A DNA stretch of 64,000 nucleotides from Halolamina pelagica. Its GTDB lineage: Archaea > Halobacteriota > Halobacteria > Halobacteriales > Haloferacaceae. Made by a program: the position numbers and the translations under genes. Shown piece by piece: positions 45,686 to 56,239 of the stretch; the first letter of the stretch is position 1, and every line of letters starts with the position of its first letter. The stretch covers positions 2,108,001 through 2,172,000 of the forward strand of contig NZ_LGUC01000001.1 of the NCBI RefSeq assembly GCF_001307315.1, written 5' to 3'. The notes beneath the pieces were generated by a model, which made no database searches, was not told the origin of the DNA, and saw only the letters and a list, made by a program, of their open reading frames with translations.

Positions 45686-47027
45686 ATGAGGATCGAGACG
45701 GCCGCAACGCTGTTCGTCGTCGTCATCGTCGTCAGTAGCGTCTCCTTCGCGGTGCCAGTTGGATCGAGCAGCGCCGTCCACGACCGGCCGATCGGCGCAC
45801 TCTCGAGCGACACCGGCCCGGCCGACCAGGTGTCGACCGTCGATCCGACCCCTGCGACGAGCGATCCGGCGACGCTCTCCGGCTTCAGCGCCGTCCACGC
45901 CGCCGGCGTCACCGGCGACGACGTACGGGTGGGGATCGTCGGCAGCCAGTTCGCCGCCGACAACCGTCGAATCAGCGACGCCGTCGCCGCTACCCGTCGG
46001 TTCGCCGGGCGCTCGTCCGGCCTGTTCGCCGACACCAGCCACGACACCGCGGTCGCGGAGATCGTCAGCCGGACAGCGCCCGACGCGGAGCTCTACCTCG
46101 CGAGTATCGGCCCCGACGGCGGCCCCGAGACGTACGCCGAGGCCGTCTCCTGGCTCCGCGAGCAGGAGGTCGACGTGGTCGTCGACGCCGGGAGCTACTT
46201 CCCCAGCAGCGCCGACGGGATGGCGAAGCTGAACCGGGTCGCGTCGGCCGCCGCCCGGAACGACACCGCCTTCGTCACCTCCGCCGGGAACTACGCCGAT
46301 CGCCACTGGCACGGTACCGGGAGCGAGGGCTGGCTCGCGTTCGAGAACGGCACCCGGTACAACACGCTCGGCAACGGCGAGATCGGTGGCGCGGTCTCGT
46401 TGCGGCTCTACTGGCAGGGCGACGCGGACTACGACCTGTACCTCTATCGCGCCGTCGACGGCGAGGACCCGCTGGTCGCCAAGTCCGCGGCCAACGCCAC
46501 CGGCCAGACCGAGGCGATCGACGCCACGGTCCCCACGGGGGAGTACTACGTCGCGATCCGGGGCGGCCCCGACGCGAACGACACCAGCGTCGACCTGTTC
46601 GCCTCCCACCACGAACTCGGGATCAGTAGCGACTCCGGGGGATGGTCGCGCCCGCGACCGCGGAGGGCGTGATTGCCGTCGGCGCCGCCGACGCGGTGAG
46701 CGGTCAGCGCCGCCCCTACAGCTCCACGGGGCCGGCGCTGGACATCTCGGCGCCCGACGGCGCCGACACCAGCGCGGCGGGGAGCTGTACGGGAGCTCCG
46801 CGGCCGCGCCGCTGGTCGCGGGCACGCTGACGCTGATGCTCGCCGGGAACGAGAGCCTCACTCCACGCGAGGCACAGCGCGTGCTGCGAGCCACCGCAGT
46901 CAGCCACGACGGGGAGCTCTACCTCGACGCCGCCGGCGCGGTGCAGGCGGTCTCGACGACGGAGCGGGCGTTCGATGATCCGGCGCTCGACTGGTACAAC
47001 GAGACGGTGAGCGAGGGCGGGCGTTAG
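45686..47027 (+). CDS. Secreted subtilase (S8)-like protein lacking the usual catalytic Asp (two apparent single-base deletions)
   Basis: The repaired product is 447 residues with a Sec-type signal (MRIETAATLFVVVIVVSSVS). The subtilisin-like core shows the His block SHDTAVAEIV and the Ser block YGSSAAAPLVAGT. The Asp block, normally VGVIDTGF, reads VGIVGSQFAADN, with Gly in the Asp position. A beta insert (residues about 230-300, RLYWQGDADYDLYLYRAVDG) resembles a pre-peptidase domain. The frame breaks at G5 46637-46641 (SDSGG|MVAPATAEG) and G4 46779-46782 (TSAAG|ELYGSSAAA). Pseudoprotease or altered active site. Confidence 0.78.
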
Positions 47028-47931
47028 GAGAGCGCGGCGGGCTCGTCGTCGGCGTGGGCCCGCACCCAGAGTTCGCCGATGCGGGACAGCGACGTGCGGT
47101 GGGAGTTGCCGTGTGCCTCCTGTTCGACGTAGGCTTTCCCGCCGGGGCCGAGCCGGTCGACGTTGTAGATGACTTTCGACCGGAAGCTGTCGGTGTACTC
47201 CTCGCCCATGTCGGCGGCGAGCGTCTTCGCGAGTTCGCTCACGCTCTCGAACTCGCCGTGTTCGCCCAGCGTGAACAGGATCACTTCCTCGAACGGCTCG
47301 ACGCTCGAGAACGCCGCGACCGGGAGTTCGACGATGTGGTTGTCGCCGATCTTCTTGGCGCCGATGGTGGTGCCCCGCTCGTCGAACTCCGAGAGCAGCC
47401 CCTCGATGCTCTCGAGTCGGTCCGCGAGCACGGCGTCGTCGACGCCCCCGTCGCCCCGGAGTTCCGCGAGGAGATCCCGCGTCTCCCGGAGCTCCTCGGC
47501 CATCTCGGTCTCGAGGTACTTCTCGGGGCCGTGTAGTAGGTGTGGATGCGGTGGCGGTCGTCCTGGCGTTCGAGCGTGATGGAGTGGGCCGCGGTGGCGA
47601 ACGCGAAGCTGACGGGCCGGGGCATCGAGGAGATGTTGACCCAGACCTCCCGGCCGGTGTCCAGGTGGGCGTTGATCAGGTCGTACGCCCGCTCGAACGC
47701 GGCGTCGTAGTCGTACACGTCAGTGAGTGCGACGCGTTCGGTCTCGGCGCCCAGCAGGTTCTGGAAGTCCTGTTCGAGTTTGCCCGCGAGGTTCTGGGAG
47801 TACTCCACGTTGGCCTCGCTGCCGACGGCGCCCTCGAGCAGTACCACCCGGTCCACGTCGAACTGGTCGCGGATCAGCGGCGCGATCAGCCGGTCGTAGT
47901 CGAAGCCCACGGGGACGATGTGGGTACCCAT
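47024..47931 (-). CDS. DUF6293 / HFX_2341-family regulator, CARF-like plus wHTH (one apparent single-base deletion)
   Basis: The repaired product is 302 residues. Residues 1-140 are a Rossmann-like sensor domain (MGTHIVPVGFDYDRLIAPLI; REVWVNISSMPRPVSFAFAT), resembling the CARF domains of CRISPR regulators such as Csa3. The C-terminal half contains a winged helix (FTLGEHGEFESVSELAKTLA). Missing base at G4 47525-47528 (HTYYTAP|EKYLETEMAE). It ends 4 bases inside the convergent subtilase gene. No CRISPR array or cas gene is in the window. Confidence 0.8.
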
Positions 47932-47986
47932 AGCTGTGGATGGGGCGGGGGCCCGTAAAAAGGGACAGTTCGTCGCCCCCGGCGGC

Positions 47987-48316
47987 TCAGACCACACCCC
48001 GGGCCAGCGAACCGAACGCCGGGAGGAGGAGCCCGATCCCCAGCGCCAGCCAACTCGGCTGCCCCATCGCGAGCGTGGGCCCGACGGTCCCCGCCAGCGC
48101 GAGTTGGGCGAGGAAGGCGGCGACGACCAGCCCGCCCATCGCGACGCCGGCGGCGACGCCCCGCCGGAGCGACCGCTGGGGCAGTGCGATCAGCGCGCCG
48201 GCGAGCAGGAGTCCCGACCAGTGGACCGTCGCGAGCGCCAGCCCGAGGCCGACGGCGGCGACGGTCGCCGCGAGCCGTCTCTCGCGGTCGGCCCGGAGTC
48301 CGGCAAGCGCGCTCAT
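47987..48316 (-). CDS. Small multi-pass membrane protein
   Basis: A 109-residue hydrophobic protein (MSALAGLRADRERRLAATVA) with about three membrane segments. The ATG overlaps the penicillin acylase stop (ATGA), so it is co-translated with it. Family not recognised. Confidence 0.6.
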   Translation of the reverse strand: MSALAGLRADRERRLAATVAAVGLGLALATVHWSGLLLAGALIALPQRSLRRGVAAGVAMGGLVVAAFLAQLALAGTVGPTLAMGQPSWLALGIGLLLPAFGSLARGVV

Positions 48317-50705
48317 CGGTCACCCTCCGTGAACTGCAGATCCACGCTCTCGGGGAGCGTCCGGCGCATCGACTTGTACTCGCCGTTCGCCCACGTCGTG
48401 AGCTGGTCGTCGTAGTGGTCCGAGAAGTAGTCGCCGGAGTTGCCGCCGGGCAGCACCGCCCGGGAGTCGCCGTCGAACGTGGCGACCATCCGCCAGCTGG
48501 CGCCCGTCGACGCCTCGCTGTGGAAGTTCCGCACGGTTCCCGCGGAGCCGGCGGTCGGGTGCTGGTCGTAGTTCAGGAACGGCTCGTCGAAGGGGTGCTC
48601 GAACCGGACCCGGTTCCAGTCGCCGTACCGTTCCCACTGCTCGTCGTCGATCCGCTTGCGGACCGTCCCCAGCGCCTCGGCGGCCACCGCGGCCCGGTCG
48701 CCGTCGAAGTAGTCGCTGTCGGCCGGCAGCGTCCCCAGAACCCAGTCGTTCGGCTCCGCGAACTCCACGGGGAGTTCGGCCTCGCTGAACTCGTCGATGA
48801 ACGTCAGATCGCGGAACGTCCGGAGCCACTGGTCGAACAGCAACGGCTCCGCGAGGTCGGGGCGCATCTCGCCGTCCCACTCCAGCAGCGACTCGCCCGT
48901 CGGCGCGTCGAGGTCGTCCGACCCGGCGGAACCGGCCGCCACAGCCTCCTCGATGATCGGCCGGAACAGCTCGTACCGACCGTCGACCACGTCGGTCTGG
49001 AGGTCACGGTGGAACGCCGCATCCATCGGCTCGTCGCTCTGGGCGCGGGCGTCGAGCCGGTCGTAGATCCGCTGCCCCCGGAACGGCGGCGCATACCCCT
49101 CCGAGAGGTAGTGCTCGGGGTCGTTCGTGATGCGCTGGTTCGCGGTGGCGAGGTAGTCCGGGTTCCGGACGCCCGGCTTCTCCTCGAAGGGGACGAACCC
49201 CTCCCACGACGACTCGCCGTAGGGCGTGTAGCCGTCGCCCCACTCGCCCTCCCGTGCCGAGCCGTCGAAGATCCGCGTGCCACGGACCGGCTCGCCGTCG
49301 GTTCGCCGGATCGGGATCTGACCGGTGACCCAGAAGTAGGTGTTGCCGGCGTCGTCGGCGTAGACGAAGTTCTGGGTCGGCTCGTCGAACTTCCGGATCG
49401 CCGCTTCGGCCTCCTCGAGCCCGTTCGAGCGATTGAGCTCGCGGACGGCCTCGACGGTCCGGGTGGCCGAGAGCCCAGTCCACGCGACGCCGAGTTCGTC
49501 GGCGACCGCGAAGCCGTCGCCGTCGGGGTACTGCGTGAGGACGGCGCCGTGGACCGAGCGCTTCACCTCGATATCGACGTTCTCTCCGCCGTCGACCGCG
49601 ATGGTCTCGGTTCGGGTATCGAACTGCCGTGTCTCGTCGCCGTACCGGTAGGCGTCGCCGTCGTCGACGGTCTCGTAGGTGTAGAAGTCGATGGCGTCGG
49701 CGCCGGCGTTGGTGAACCCCCACGCACCCGCGTGGTTCTGGCCGATGACGACGAACGGGACGCCCGGGAAGGCGACGCCCCGGGTGTCGAACTCGGCGCC
49801 GACGACGTGCTGTTCGTACCAGACCGGCGGCACCGAGAGCTCGAGATGCGGGTCGTTCGCGACGATCGGGTCGCCCGAGGCGGTGTGCTCGCCCGAGACC
49901 ACCCACGAGTTCGAGCCGATCCCGGGGTCGGTCTCGAAGTCGGCGAGCCACGAGACCAGCCCGGGATCTGGCACGGCGGCGTCGGCGACACTCTCGGCGA
50001 ACGACACCTCGCCCTCGCGGAGGATCGGCGTCTCGTGGTCCAAGAGCCGCGGGTAGAGCGTCGCCGTCGCCTCGCTGCCGAGGCGGTCACGGGCCAGCGC
50101 ACGTCGGAGGGTGCGAAACGAGCCAGTCAGCCCCCACGCGATCTGCTTCGAGACCAGCAGCGACGCGGTGGGCGTCCACCCCCGGGGTTCGGCCTCCAGC
50201 AGCCGGTACTCCAGCGGCGTCCGCTCGGCCTCGCGAGCGTGATTGACGCCGTCGACGTACGCCTCGACGACATCACCGGTCTCGGTGCCCTCGGTTCGTT
50301 CCCACGTCGCCTCGGCGGCTGCCTTGAAGTCCATCTGACGGTGGAAGGCGTCGGAGTCGACCGTCGACGCGCCGACCAGTTCGGAGAGCTGTCCCGTCAG
50401 CAGTCGGCGGTAGAGATCCATCTGGAACAGCCGGTCGGCGCCGTGGCAGTAACCGGTCGCGTAGTACGTCGCGCGTTCGCTGTCGGCCTCGACGTGGGGA
50501 CGTGGTAGTCGTCGTACCGGACGGTTGCGGGGCCGTAGGGGCTCGATAGCTCGGCGGGCGCGTTCTCAGTCGCCGCGCTCCAGACGCTTCCCGACCCGGG
50601 CGCGAAGCGCTGCAGGTACGATCGGGCGTCGGTCAGCGCCATCCCGCCGACGCCGGCGCCGAGCACTGCCGAGAGAAGCGCTCGGCGAGTCGTTTCGCTG
50701 TCCAT
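48313..50705 (-). CDS. Penicillin acylase (Ntn-hydrolase) family protein (one apparent single-base deletion)
   Basis: The repaired product is 797 residues with a Tat-like signal (SETTRRALLSAVLGAGVGGM). Ntn-hydrolases of this family are processed into alpha and beta chains. The probable nucleophile Ser starts SNSWVVSGEHTASGDPIVAN, the expected beta-chain beginning, followed by NDPHLELSVPPVWYE. Substrates of archaeal members are unknown amides; in other organisms they cleave penicillins or acyl-homoserine lactones. Missing base at G4 50496-50499 (DDYHVP|HVEADSERATYY). Confidence 0.86.
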
Positions 50706-50752
50706 AGCCCGTACAGAACGCGGGAAGCCTCGTAAAGTTTGTCCGGGCGGTG

Positions 50753-51823
50753 CTACTGAATCCGGTAGCGCAGCAGCGCGGCGATGCCGCCCAGGTTCGA
50801 CAGCTGTTCGCCGGGCGCGAACTCCGAGGAGAACACCACCACGTCGCCGCCTTTCTGCTCGACGGTTTCGATGATCTCGTTGGCGTCGCGCTCCCAGTCG
50901 CCCTCGTCCTGGCGCTCGGTTCGGAGGCGGTCGTCGACGACGAGCAGCGTCTCGACGGCGCCGAACTCGGCGGCTTCGGCGGTCTCCTCGACGCCGTACG
51001 TCGCCTGCTCGCCGGTCGCGATGCGTTCGGTGAGTTCGTCGATGAGTTCGCTCTCGCGGGCGATCCGGGTCTGGTCCTGCACCTCCTCGACGGCGCCGCG
51101 TTTGAGTACCTCGTGAACCCCTCTGTCGCCGGCACCGGACGTGTCGACGGTCGTCGTGACTTTCTCGGCCACCTCGGGGTACTCCTCGGTCAGGTAGTCG
51201 AGCGCGTCGCGCTTCGTGAAGCCGGGGCCGGCCATGATGATCGCCTCGGCGTCGACGTGCTGGAGCGCCGAGCCGAGCTCCTCGAACAGCCGATCTCGGG
51301 GCTGTGCGTACTCGCCTTTCCCCGTCGGGGCGGTCAGCGAGACGTACTCGTCGGTGCCGTACTGCTGGACCGTGTGGACGTAGGCCTCGCCTTCCTCGAC
51401 GGTCGCGATCGCCACGTCGGGGGCGTCGGTTGCCTCGGCGGCCTCCTCGATCCGGTCGCGCTGGTCCGGTTTGAGGAACTTCTCGATGGTGAGCTCCTCG
51501 TGGGTCTCGACGTTGATCGTGTGGTGGAGGCCGATCTGGTCCTCCATCGAGCAGTGCTGGATCACCCCGCCGACGCGCAGGCGGTTGGCGAAGCGGGCGA
51601 ACTCCACGTCCTCGACTTCGAGGGTGACGTGGAGGTGTTCGCGCTCGCCGCCGGTGTCGCGCATCTGGTCGTCGTTGCGCTGGATCCGGCGGGTGGTGTC
51701 GCCCTCGACGAGGTCGCCGGGTTCGAGGACGTGCGAGAGGTGCCAGAGGTCGTCGACGGTCTCGGGGACGAGAGTCACCCGGTCACGACCCTCCGCGCCG
51801 TGACCGCGCTGGACGATTCGCAT
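50753..51823 (-). CDS. pelA: Pelota, mRNA surveillance and ribosome-rescue factor
   Basis: A 356-residue Dom34/Pelota protein. [20 protein letters not shown] starts the Lsm-like N-domain, with [17 protein letters not shown]. The eRF1-like middle and C-terminal domains follow ([40 protein letters not shown]). The GGQ motif of release factors is absent, as expected. It dissociates stalled ribosomes together with aEF1A or ABCE1. Start at ATG 51821-51823. rqcH, another ribosome quality-control gene, lies about 2.2 kb away on the same strand. Confidence 0.95.
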   Translation of the reverse strand: MRIVQRGHGAEGRDRVTLVPETVDDLWHLSHVLEPGDLVEGDTTRRIQRNDDQMRDTGGEREHLHVTLEVEDVEFARFANRLRVGGVIQHCSMEDQIGLHHTINVETHEELTIEKFLKPDQRDRIEEAAEATDAPDVAIATVEEGEAYVHTVQQYGTDEYVSLTAPTGKGEYAQPRDRLFEELGSALQHVDAEAIIMAGPGFTKRDALDYLTEEYPEVAEKVTTTVDTSGAGDRGVHEVLKRGAVEEVQDQTRIARESELIDELTERIATGEQATYGVEETAEAAEFGAVETLLVVDDRLRTERQDEGDWERDANEIIETVEQKGGDVVVFSSEFAPGEQLSNLGGIAALLRYRIQ

Positions 51824-51918
51824 GCCCGAAACTGGGGTCGCGGGGGTCACGACTCTTTCCCTCTGACTGTCCGGTGGGTCGAGCGGAGCGAAGCCGGAGG
51901 TCGGGCGCCTCGCGACGC

Positions 51919-53118
51919 TCAGGCCCGCATGACCCGAGGGTTGAAGAAGCGAACGAGACGGTCGAACTCGTCGACGATCTCAGCGGCCGCCACCTGGTCG
52001 TAGCTGGCGAACTCCCGACTGCCGTAGAACCCGTCGTAGCCGTCCGCCACCTCGTAGCCGAGTTCGGACTCGATCGCCGTCTCGTGCTCGCGGATGAGCG
52101 CGCGCATCTGCTCTTTTTCGGCCTCGCTGCCGCCGTAGATGTTCACCGCGAAGTCGACAGTCCCGTCGGACTGGACCCGCAGTCGGTAGCGGAGCACGCC
52201 GCCGGCGTAGGCGGGGTGATCCGGTCGAACGAGCAGTTCGCTGCCGCGCTCGACGGAGACCACGTCCGCCGGGTCGGCGTCGAACGTGCCGACCAGCCGG
52301 TCCCGAACCCCCTCCGAAACCGCCTCGAGCAGCACCGGGAGATCCAGTGGCTCGTCCGCGGCCGCGCCGTCGCTTGCGGGCTCCGCCGTCGACTCGGCGT
52401 CCGCTGTGGCCTCCGCGGTCACTGTGCCGGCGTCCGCGTCACCGTCGGCCGCATCCGCGGCCGCGTCGGTCGCGTCGGGGGCCGTGGCCGACGACCCGGC
52501 CGCGTTCGTGCCGGCAACCCACTGATCGCCCGTGGCGTCGTCGGTGTCGGTGTCGGCTTCCGGCTCGGCGTCGTCGCCGTCGATCGCGTCGAACTGGACG
52601 AGGAACTCGTCGCTGGTGGGGGCGCCGAACGCCTCGACGCGGATGGGGTCGACAGCCACCTCGCGGTCGCTCAGGAACCGCGCCAGATCGATCGCGTCGC
52701 CGGCGAACGCCGGGCCGACGAGGCGAACGCGCTGGTCGTCGTTGAACGCCTCGGGGGCGAGCGGCTCGCGATCGAAGTAGTCGGCGTGGGCCTCGCGGAG
52801 GGAGTCGCCCGCGTAGCGCTCGTCGAGTGCGTCGTAGGACTGTTCGGCGACGGCGCTCGCGCGCTGGAGCGCGTCCGTCACCACCGCGCTGCCGACTTCG
52901 CTGTCTGCCGCACCGACGACGACGGCGTCGCCCGCGGCGTCGAGCGCGATCGCGGTCGCGGTGCCGTCGTCGACGGCGGCGGTCACGAACAGTACGTCCT
53001 CGGCGCCGAGGGCGCCCCCGGGACCCCGGAGGAGCGCGGCGGCGAGCCCCGTCGTCGCCCCGGGATCGAGCGGCTCGACGGGGACGAGCCCCGACTCACT
53101 GGTCCGATAGAGGTTCAT
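51919..53118 (-). CDS. Haloarchaeal hypothetical protein with long Ala/Asp/Thr-rich linker
   Basis: A 399-residue acidic protein with no signal or membrane helix. The N-terminal half ([20 protein letters not shown]...) is alpha/beta, with [21 protein letters not shown] disordered linker (about residues 180-262) is almost all Ala, Asp, Thr, Gly and Glu. The C-terminal domain ([40 protein letters not shown]) looks folded. I do not recognise the family. Confidence 0.65.
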   Translation of the reverse strand: MNLYRTSESGLVPVEPLDPGATTGLAAALLRGPGGALGAEDVLFVTAAVDDGTATAIALDAAGDAVVVGAADSEVGSAVVTDALQRASAVAEQSYDALDERYAGDSLREAHADYFDREPLAPEAFNDDQRVRLVGPAFAGDAIDLARFLSDREVAVDPIRVEAFGAPTSDEFLVQFDAIDGDDAEPEADTDTDDATGDQWVAGTNAAGSSATAPDATDAAADAADGDADAGTVTAEATADAESTAEPASDGAAADEPLDLPVLLEAVSEGVRDRLVGTFDADPADVVSVERGSELLVRPDHPAYAGGVLRYRLRVQSDGTVDFAVNIYGGSEAEKEQMRALIREHETAIESELGYEVADGYDGFYGSREFASYDQVAAAEIVDEFDRLVRFFNPRVMRA

Positions 53119-53235
53119 ACCGTACCCACTCCCAGCCAGTCAATCAAGGTTACGCAGCGAGTAACGCGGGGGCGTCGTCCCCGGATTCGACAAGAAAGCT
53201 TATGCCGGGTCCGCAAAAACACTCAGGTGGACGCC

Positions 53236-53268
53236 GGTACGGTACCTGGGTAGGGGTACTTTGGTACC
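53236..53268. promoter_or_regulatory. Cluster of four GGTAC motifs upstream of mptE
   Basis: GGTAC occurs at 53236, 53241, 53255 and 53263, the second and last as full palindromic GGTACC. The cluster lies 56-88 bases before the mptE ATG in a 205-bp divergent intergenic region. It may be an operator. Confidence 0.3.
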
Positions 53269-53323
53269 ACGCCGGCCCATTCATCTCCGCAGTATTCACG
53301 TCGACGAGCGACGGCTATCCCTC

Positions 53324-54015
53324 ATGGAGTTCCACGTCTGGGAGCCCGTCTACGAGCGCATCCTCGCCGACTTCGGCTTCGACCGTGCCGGCGACGAGCG
53401 CGCCCGCGACCGACTGGCCGCGATGAGCGAGCCGTTCGATCTCGACGCCGTTCCCGGGTTCAGCGGCGCCACCGTCGCCGTCGCCGGCGCCGGGCCGACC
53501 CTGGCCGAGGAGGTCGAGACGGCCGCCGCCGCCGACTACGTGGTCGCCGCGTCCGGGGCGGCGGCGACGCTTCGGGACGCCGGCGTCGAGGTCACGCTCG
53601 CCGTCACGGATCTCGACGGGGCGCCCGCCAGACTTGCGACCGCGAGCCACGACGGCCTCCCGGTGGCGGTCCACGCCCACGGCGACAACGTCGACGCGCT
53701 GGAGCGGTGGGTGCCACAGTTCGCCGGCGACCGACTGCTGCCGACGACTCAGGCCGCTCCCGCCGGGCCGGTGCGGAACTTCGGGGGTTCACTGACGGCG
53801 ACCGCGCGGCGTTTCTCGCGGACGCCCTCGATGCGGCCACGCTCACGTTCGTCGGCTGGTCGTTCGACGATCCGACGGTGAGCGATCTGAAAGCACGGAA
53901 GCTGCGGTGGGCCGAGCGGCTGCTGTACTGGCTGGAGACGCGCCGCAAGGAGCAGTTCCCGGTGCTCGACGGTCGCCGCAAAAACCTGACGCTACCGACG
54001 GCCGACCGTCGGTAG
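53324..54015 (+). CDS. mptE: MptE, 6-hydroxymethyl-7,8-dihydropterin pyrophosphokinase (one apparent single-base deletion)
   Basis: The repaired product is 230 residues of the archaeal DUF115/MptE family, which replaces bacterial FolK in making pterin precursors. Motifs: MEFHVWEPVYERILADFGFD, the loop AVAGAGPTLAEEVE, TLAVTDLDGA and the C-terminal FVGWSFDDP. Missing base at G5 53783-53787 (PVRNFGG|FTDGDRAAF). It is the only plus-strand gene between two minus-strand genes. Confidence 0.87.
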
Positions 54016-54022
54016 CAGCCGC

Positions 54023-56176
54023 CTACACGTCCAGCAGGTCGCTCCCGCCCGGCGGCAGGAACTCCTGGATCCTGTCCGCGCTCGCGATCTTGCGGACGAA
54101 CGACTCGTCGGTGAACCGGGACTTGAACTCCCGGTAGCACTTGACGGCGGCGTCGTTCTGGGCGAACTTCCCGGGTTCGAGCGTAATCGTCGTCTCGGCG
54201 TCCGGTTCGATCGCGCTCGGGGGGCCGCCGATGACTCGCGTCTCGTCGGCACAGGTGATCCCGACGGCGACGCGGCAGGGCATGTCCCGGAAGTACTCCC
54301 GGTCACCGCGGATCGCGAACCCGCCCTTCTCGAGATACTCGCCGGACTCCGGCGTCTTGCTCACCTGGTCCGGTTCGACCATGTAGGCGTCGCCGGCGCC
54401 GCGACCGTCCTTCCAGACCGAGGAGTACGCGACCGCGAACTGGGCAGCCTCCTGCAGGCTGGCGTCCGGGAAGTCGACCGGGCTGGACGGCTCCGAGGGC
54501 CCGCTGGCCTTGAGGATCGTCACGGGACCGCCGTGGGCCTGCGTGTGGAAGAAGCGGTCGTGCTTGTCGAGGTACTTCTTCACCAGCGCCTCGTTCTGGT
54601 CGGCGTTGCGCCCGCCGATGACGAGGTAGCCGTCGCTGGTGTGGAACCAGCGGAACTCCTCGTACCACTGCTCGGGCTGCCGGACCGGGATGCTCTCCCT
54701 GGCGAGCCAGTCGGTCTCCTCGTGCTCTCCCTCCTCGGGTTCGGGCTCCGGTTCGGGTTCGGCCTCCCACTCCTCCCGGCGTCGTTTGACGGCTTCGAGG
54801 CGCTCGCGCGTGTCCTCGATCGCCTCGCGGGCGCCCTCCTTCTTCCCTTCGACCCGTTTGGCCTCCTGGTAGAGGCGGTCGGCGTTCTTCTCGACGCCTG
54901 TGGTGGCGTCGAGCGTGATGCGTTCGTCGTCCACGTCGACGGTCACCGTCCCCTCCGCACCGTCCACGTCGACGACCGCCTCCGCTGCGGGGATGCCCTG
55001 CTCGGCGCCCTGCTCCAGCGTCTCCTGGATGTCGGCCCACGGGGTGTTCCGCTCCCGAGCGGCCTGAATCGTCGAGAGCACCTCGTCGATCAGGTCGTAG
55101 CGGGCGTAGCAGATCTCGGCCTTCCGACGGAGCTCCGCGGCCTCCTCCTCGAACCCCTCGATCGCCTGCTCTTGCTGTTCGATGATGCGCTTCTCCTTCT
55201 CGATCTCGGCCTCGAAGTCGGGTCGTTCGCGGCCGCCGCCCTCCTCCTCGCGCTGGGCCTGCTCTTTCAGGCGGTAGAAGTACTCCTCCAGCGCGGGGTT
55301 GAACGAGTCGAACGCCTGGCTGGGCAGCTCCGACCGCTCCTCCAGCACGACGGGGCTCACGTCGACGACCGTTCCGCGTTCGGTCAGCGGCCCGTCCGCG
55401 TCGTCGTCGCCGTCCTCCTCGTTGTCGCGTTCGACGTACACCCGGGGATCGAACTGGCCGCTCCGGAGCGCGTCGGCGAGATCCATCAGCTCGCGGTGGA
55501 TCGCGCGGAACTCGTCCTCGCCGGCGTCGGCGATCTCCATCGTCTTCTCGACGCCCGCACGGGTACAGAGCTCCTCGCCCCAGAAGCCGCCGAGGTTGAG
55601 CTGGGTGGCGACGGTGCGCACCACGTCGGTGTCGGACTGCTCCATCCGGGCTTCGAGCGTGTCGTAGTCGACTTCGAGCGGGTTCAGTCGGGACTTGGGA
55701 AACTCGTACTGGCTCCCCGGGGCGACCGTACGGGACTTGAGCCGCACGGTCTCCAGCGAGCGCACCACCTCGCCGTTGCCGTCAAGGACGGCGACGTTGC
55801 CGTCGCCGAACAGTTCGACCACGAGCGTGGTGTTCTGGTCGGGACGCTCGAACTCGAAGACGAGAATGCGGTCGAACTCGTACTGCTCGACCGAGACGAG
55901 GTCGGCACTCTCGATGCGCCCGCGCAGCATCATCGCGAACTCCGGGGGGCGACCCGGCGCGTCGGGCACCCGCGAGGGGTCGGCGACGTGGGCCTGCTTG
56001 TTCTCGCCCACCTCGATCAGGAGTTCGATCCGGCCGCGGTCGAAGTCCCGAAGCTTGAGCCGCAGGAGGTCCTCGTCGTAGAGATACGCCTTGTCGAGCT
56101 TGGCTCCCTCGTAGCGGGAGAGCTCGGTCGCGAGCGCCGCGAGGTCGACGCTCGACAGTTCGCGTTTCGGCTCCAT
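54023..56176 (-). CDS. rqcH: RqcH (NFACT / Rqc2 homologue), ribosome-associated quality control
   Basis: A 717-residue protein. The NFACT-N domain begins MEPKRELSSVDLAALATELS. Coiled coils run about residues 305-365 and 430-475. The NFACT-R domain is at 500-600 (EFRWFHTSDGYLVIGGRNAD, typical), with the basic/aromatic pattern FHTQAHGGPVTILKA. RqcH binds obstructed 50S subunits and recruits tRNA-Ala for C-terminal tailing of stalled chains. Start ATG at 56174-56176; an acidic Glu/Pro stretch (residues about 478-495) is haloarchaeal. Confidence 0.93.
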   Translation of the reverse strand: MEPKRELSSVDLAALATELSRYEGAKLDKAYLYDEDLLRLKLRDFDRGRIELLIEVGENKQAHVADPSRVPDAPGRPPEFAMMLRGRIESADLVSVEQYEFDRILVFEFERPDQNTTLVVELFGDGNVAVLDGNGEVVRSLETVRLKSRTVAPGSQYEFPKSRLNPLEVDYDTLEARMEQSDTDVVRTVATQLNLGGFWGEELCTRAGVEKTMEIADAGEDEFRAIHRELMDLADALRSGQFDPRVYVERDNEEDGDDDADGPLTERGTVVDVSPVVLEERSELPSQAFDSFNPALEEYFYRLKEQAQREEEGGGRERPDFEAEIEKEKRIIEQQEQAIEGFEEEAAELRRKAEICYARYDLIDEVLSTIQAARERNTPWADIQETLEQGAEQGIPAAEAVVDVDGAEGTVTVDVDDERITLDATTGVEKNADRLYQEAKRVEGKKEGAREAIEDTRERLEAVKRRREEWEAEPEPEPEPEEGEHEETDWLARESIPVRQPEQWYEEFRWFHTSDGYLVIGGRNADQNEALVKKYLDKHDRFFHTQAHGGPVTILKASGPSEPSSPVDFPDASLQEAAQFAVAYSSVWKDGRGAGDAYMVEPDQVSKTPESGEYLEKGGFAIRGDREYFRDMPCRVAVGITCADETRVIGGPPSAIEPDAETTITLEPGKFAQNDAAVKCYREFKSRFTDESFVRKIASADRIQEFLPPGGSDLLDV

Positions 56177-56239
56177 ACGCCGAACGTCTCGTGCGATGGG
56201 GAAGGGCGTTCCGTTCCAGACGTTCCGCAAACTCCCTCG

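Noticed and set aside
45059-46672. Single fusion protein of wHTH regulator and subtilase
   Set aside because: The continuous frame results from one missing C at 45586-45590; restoring it gives a stop at 45661-45663 and a separate signal-peptide start at 45686.
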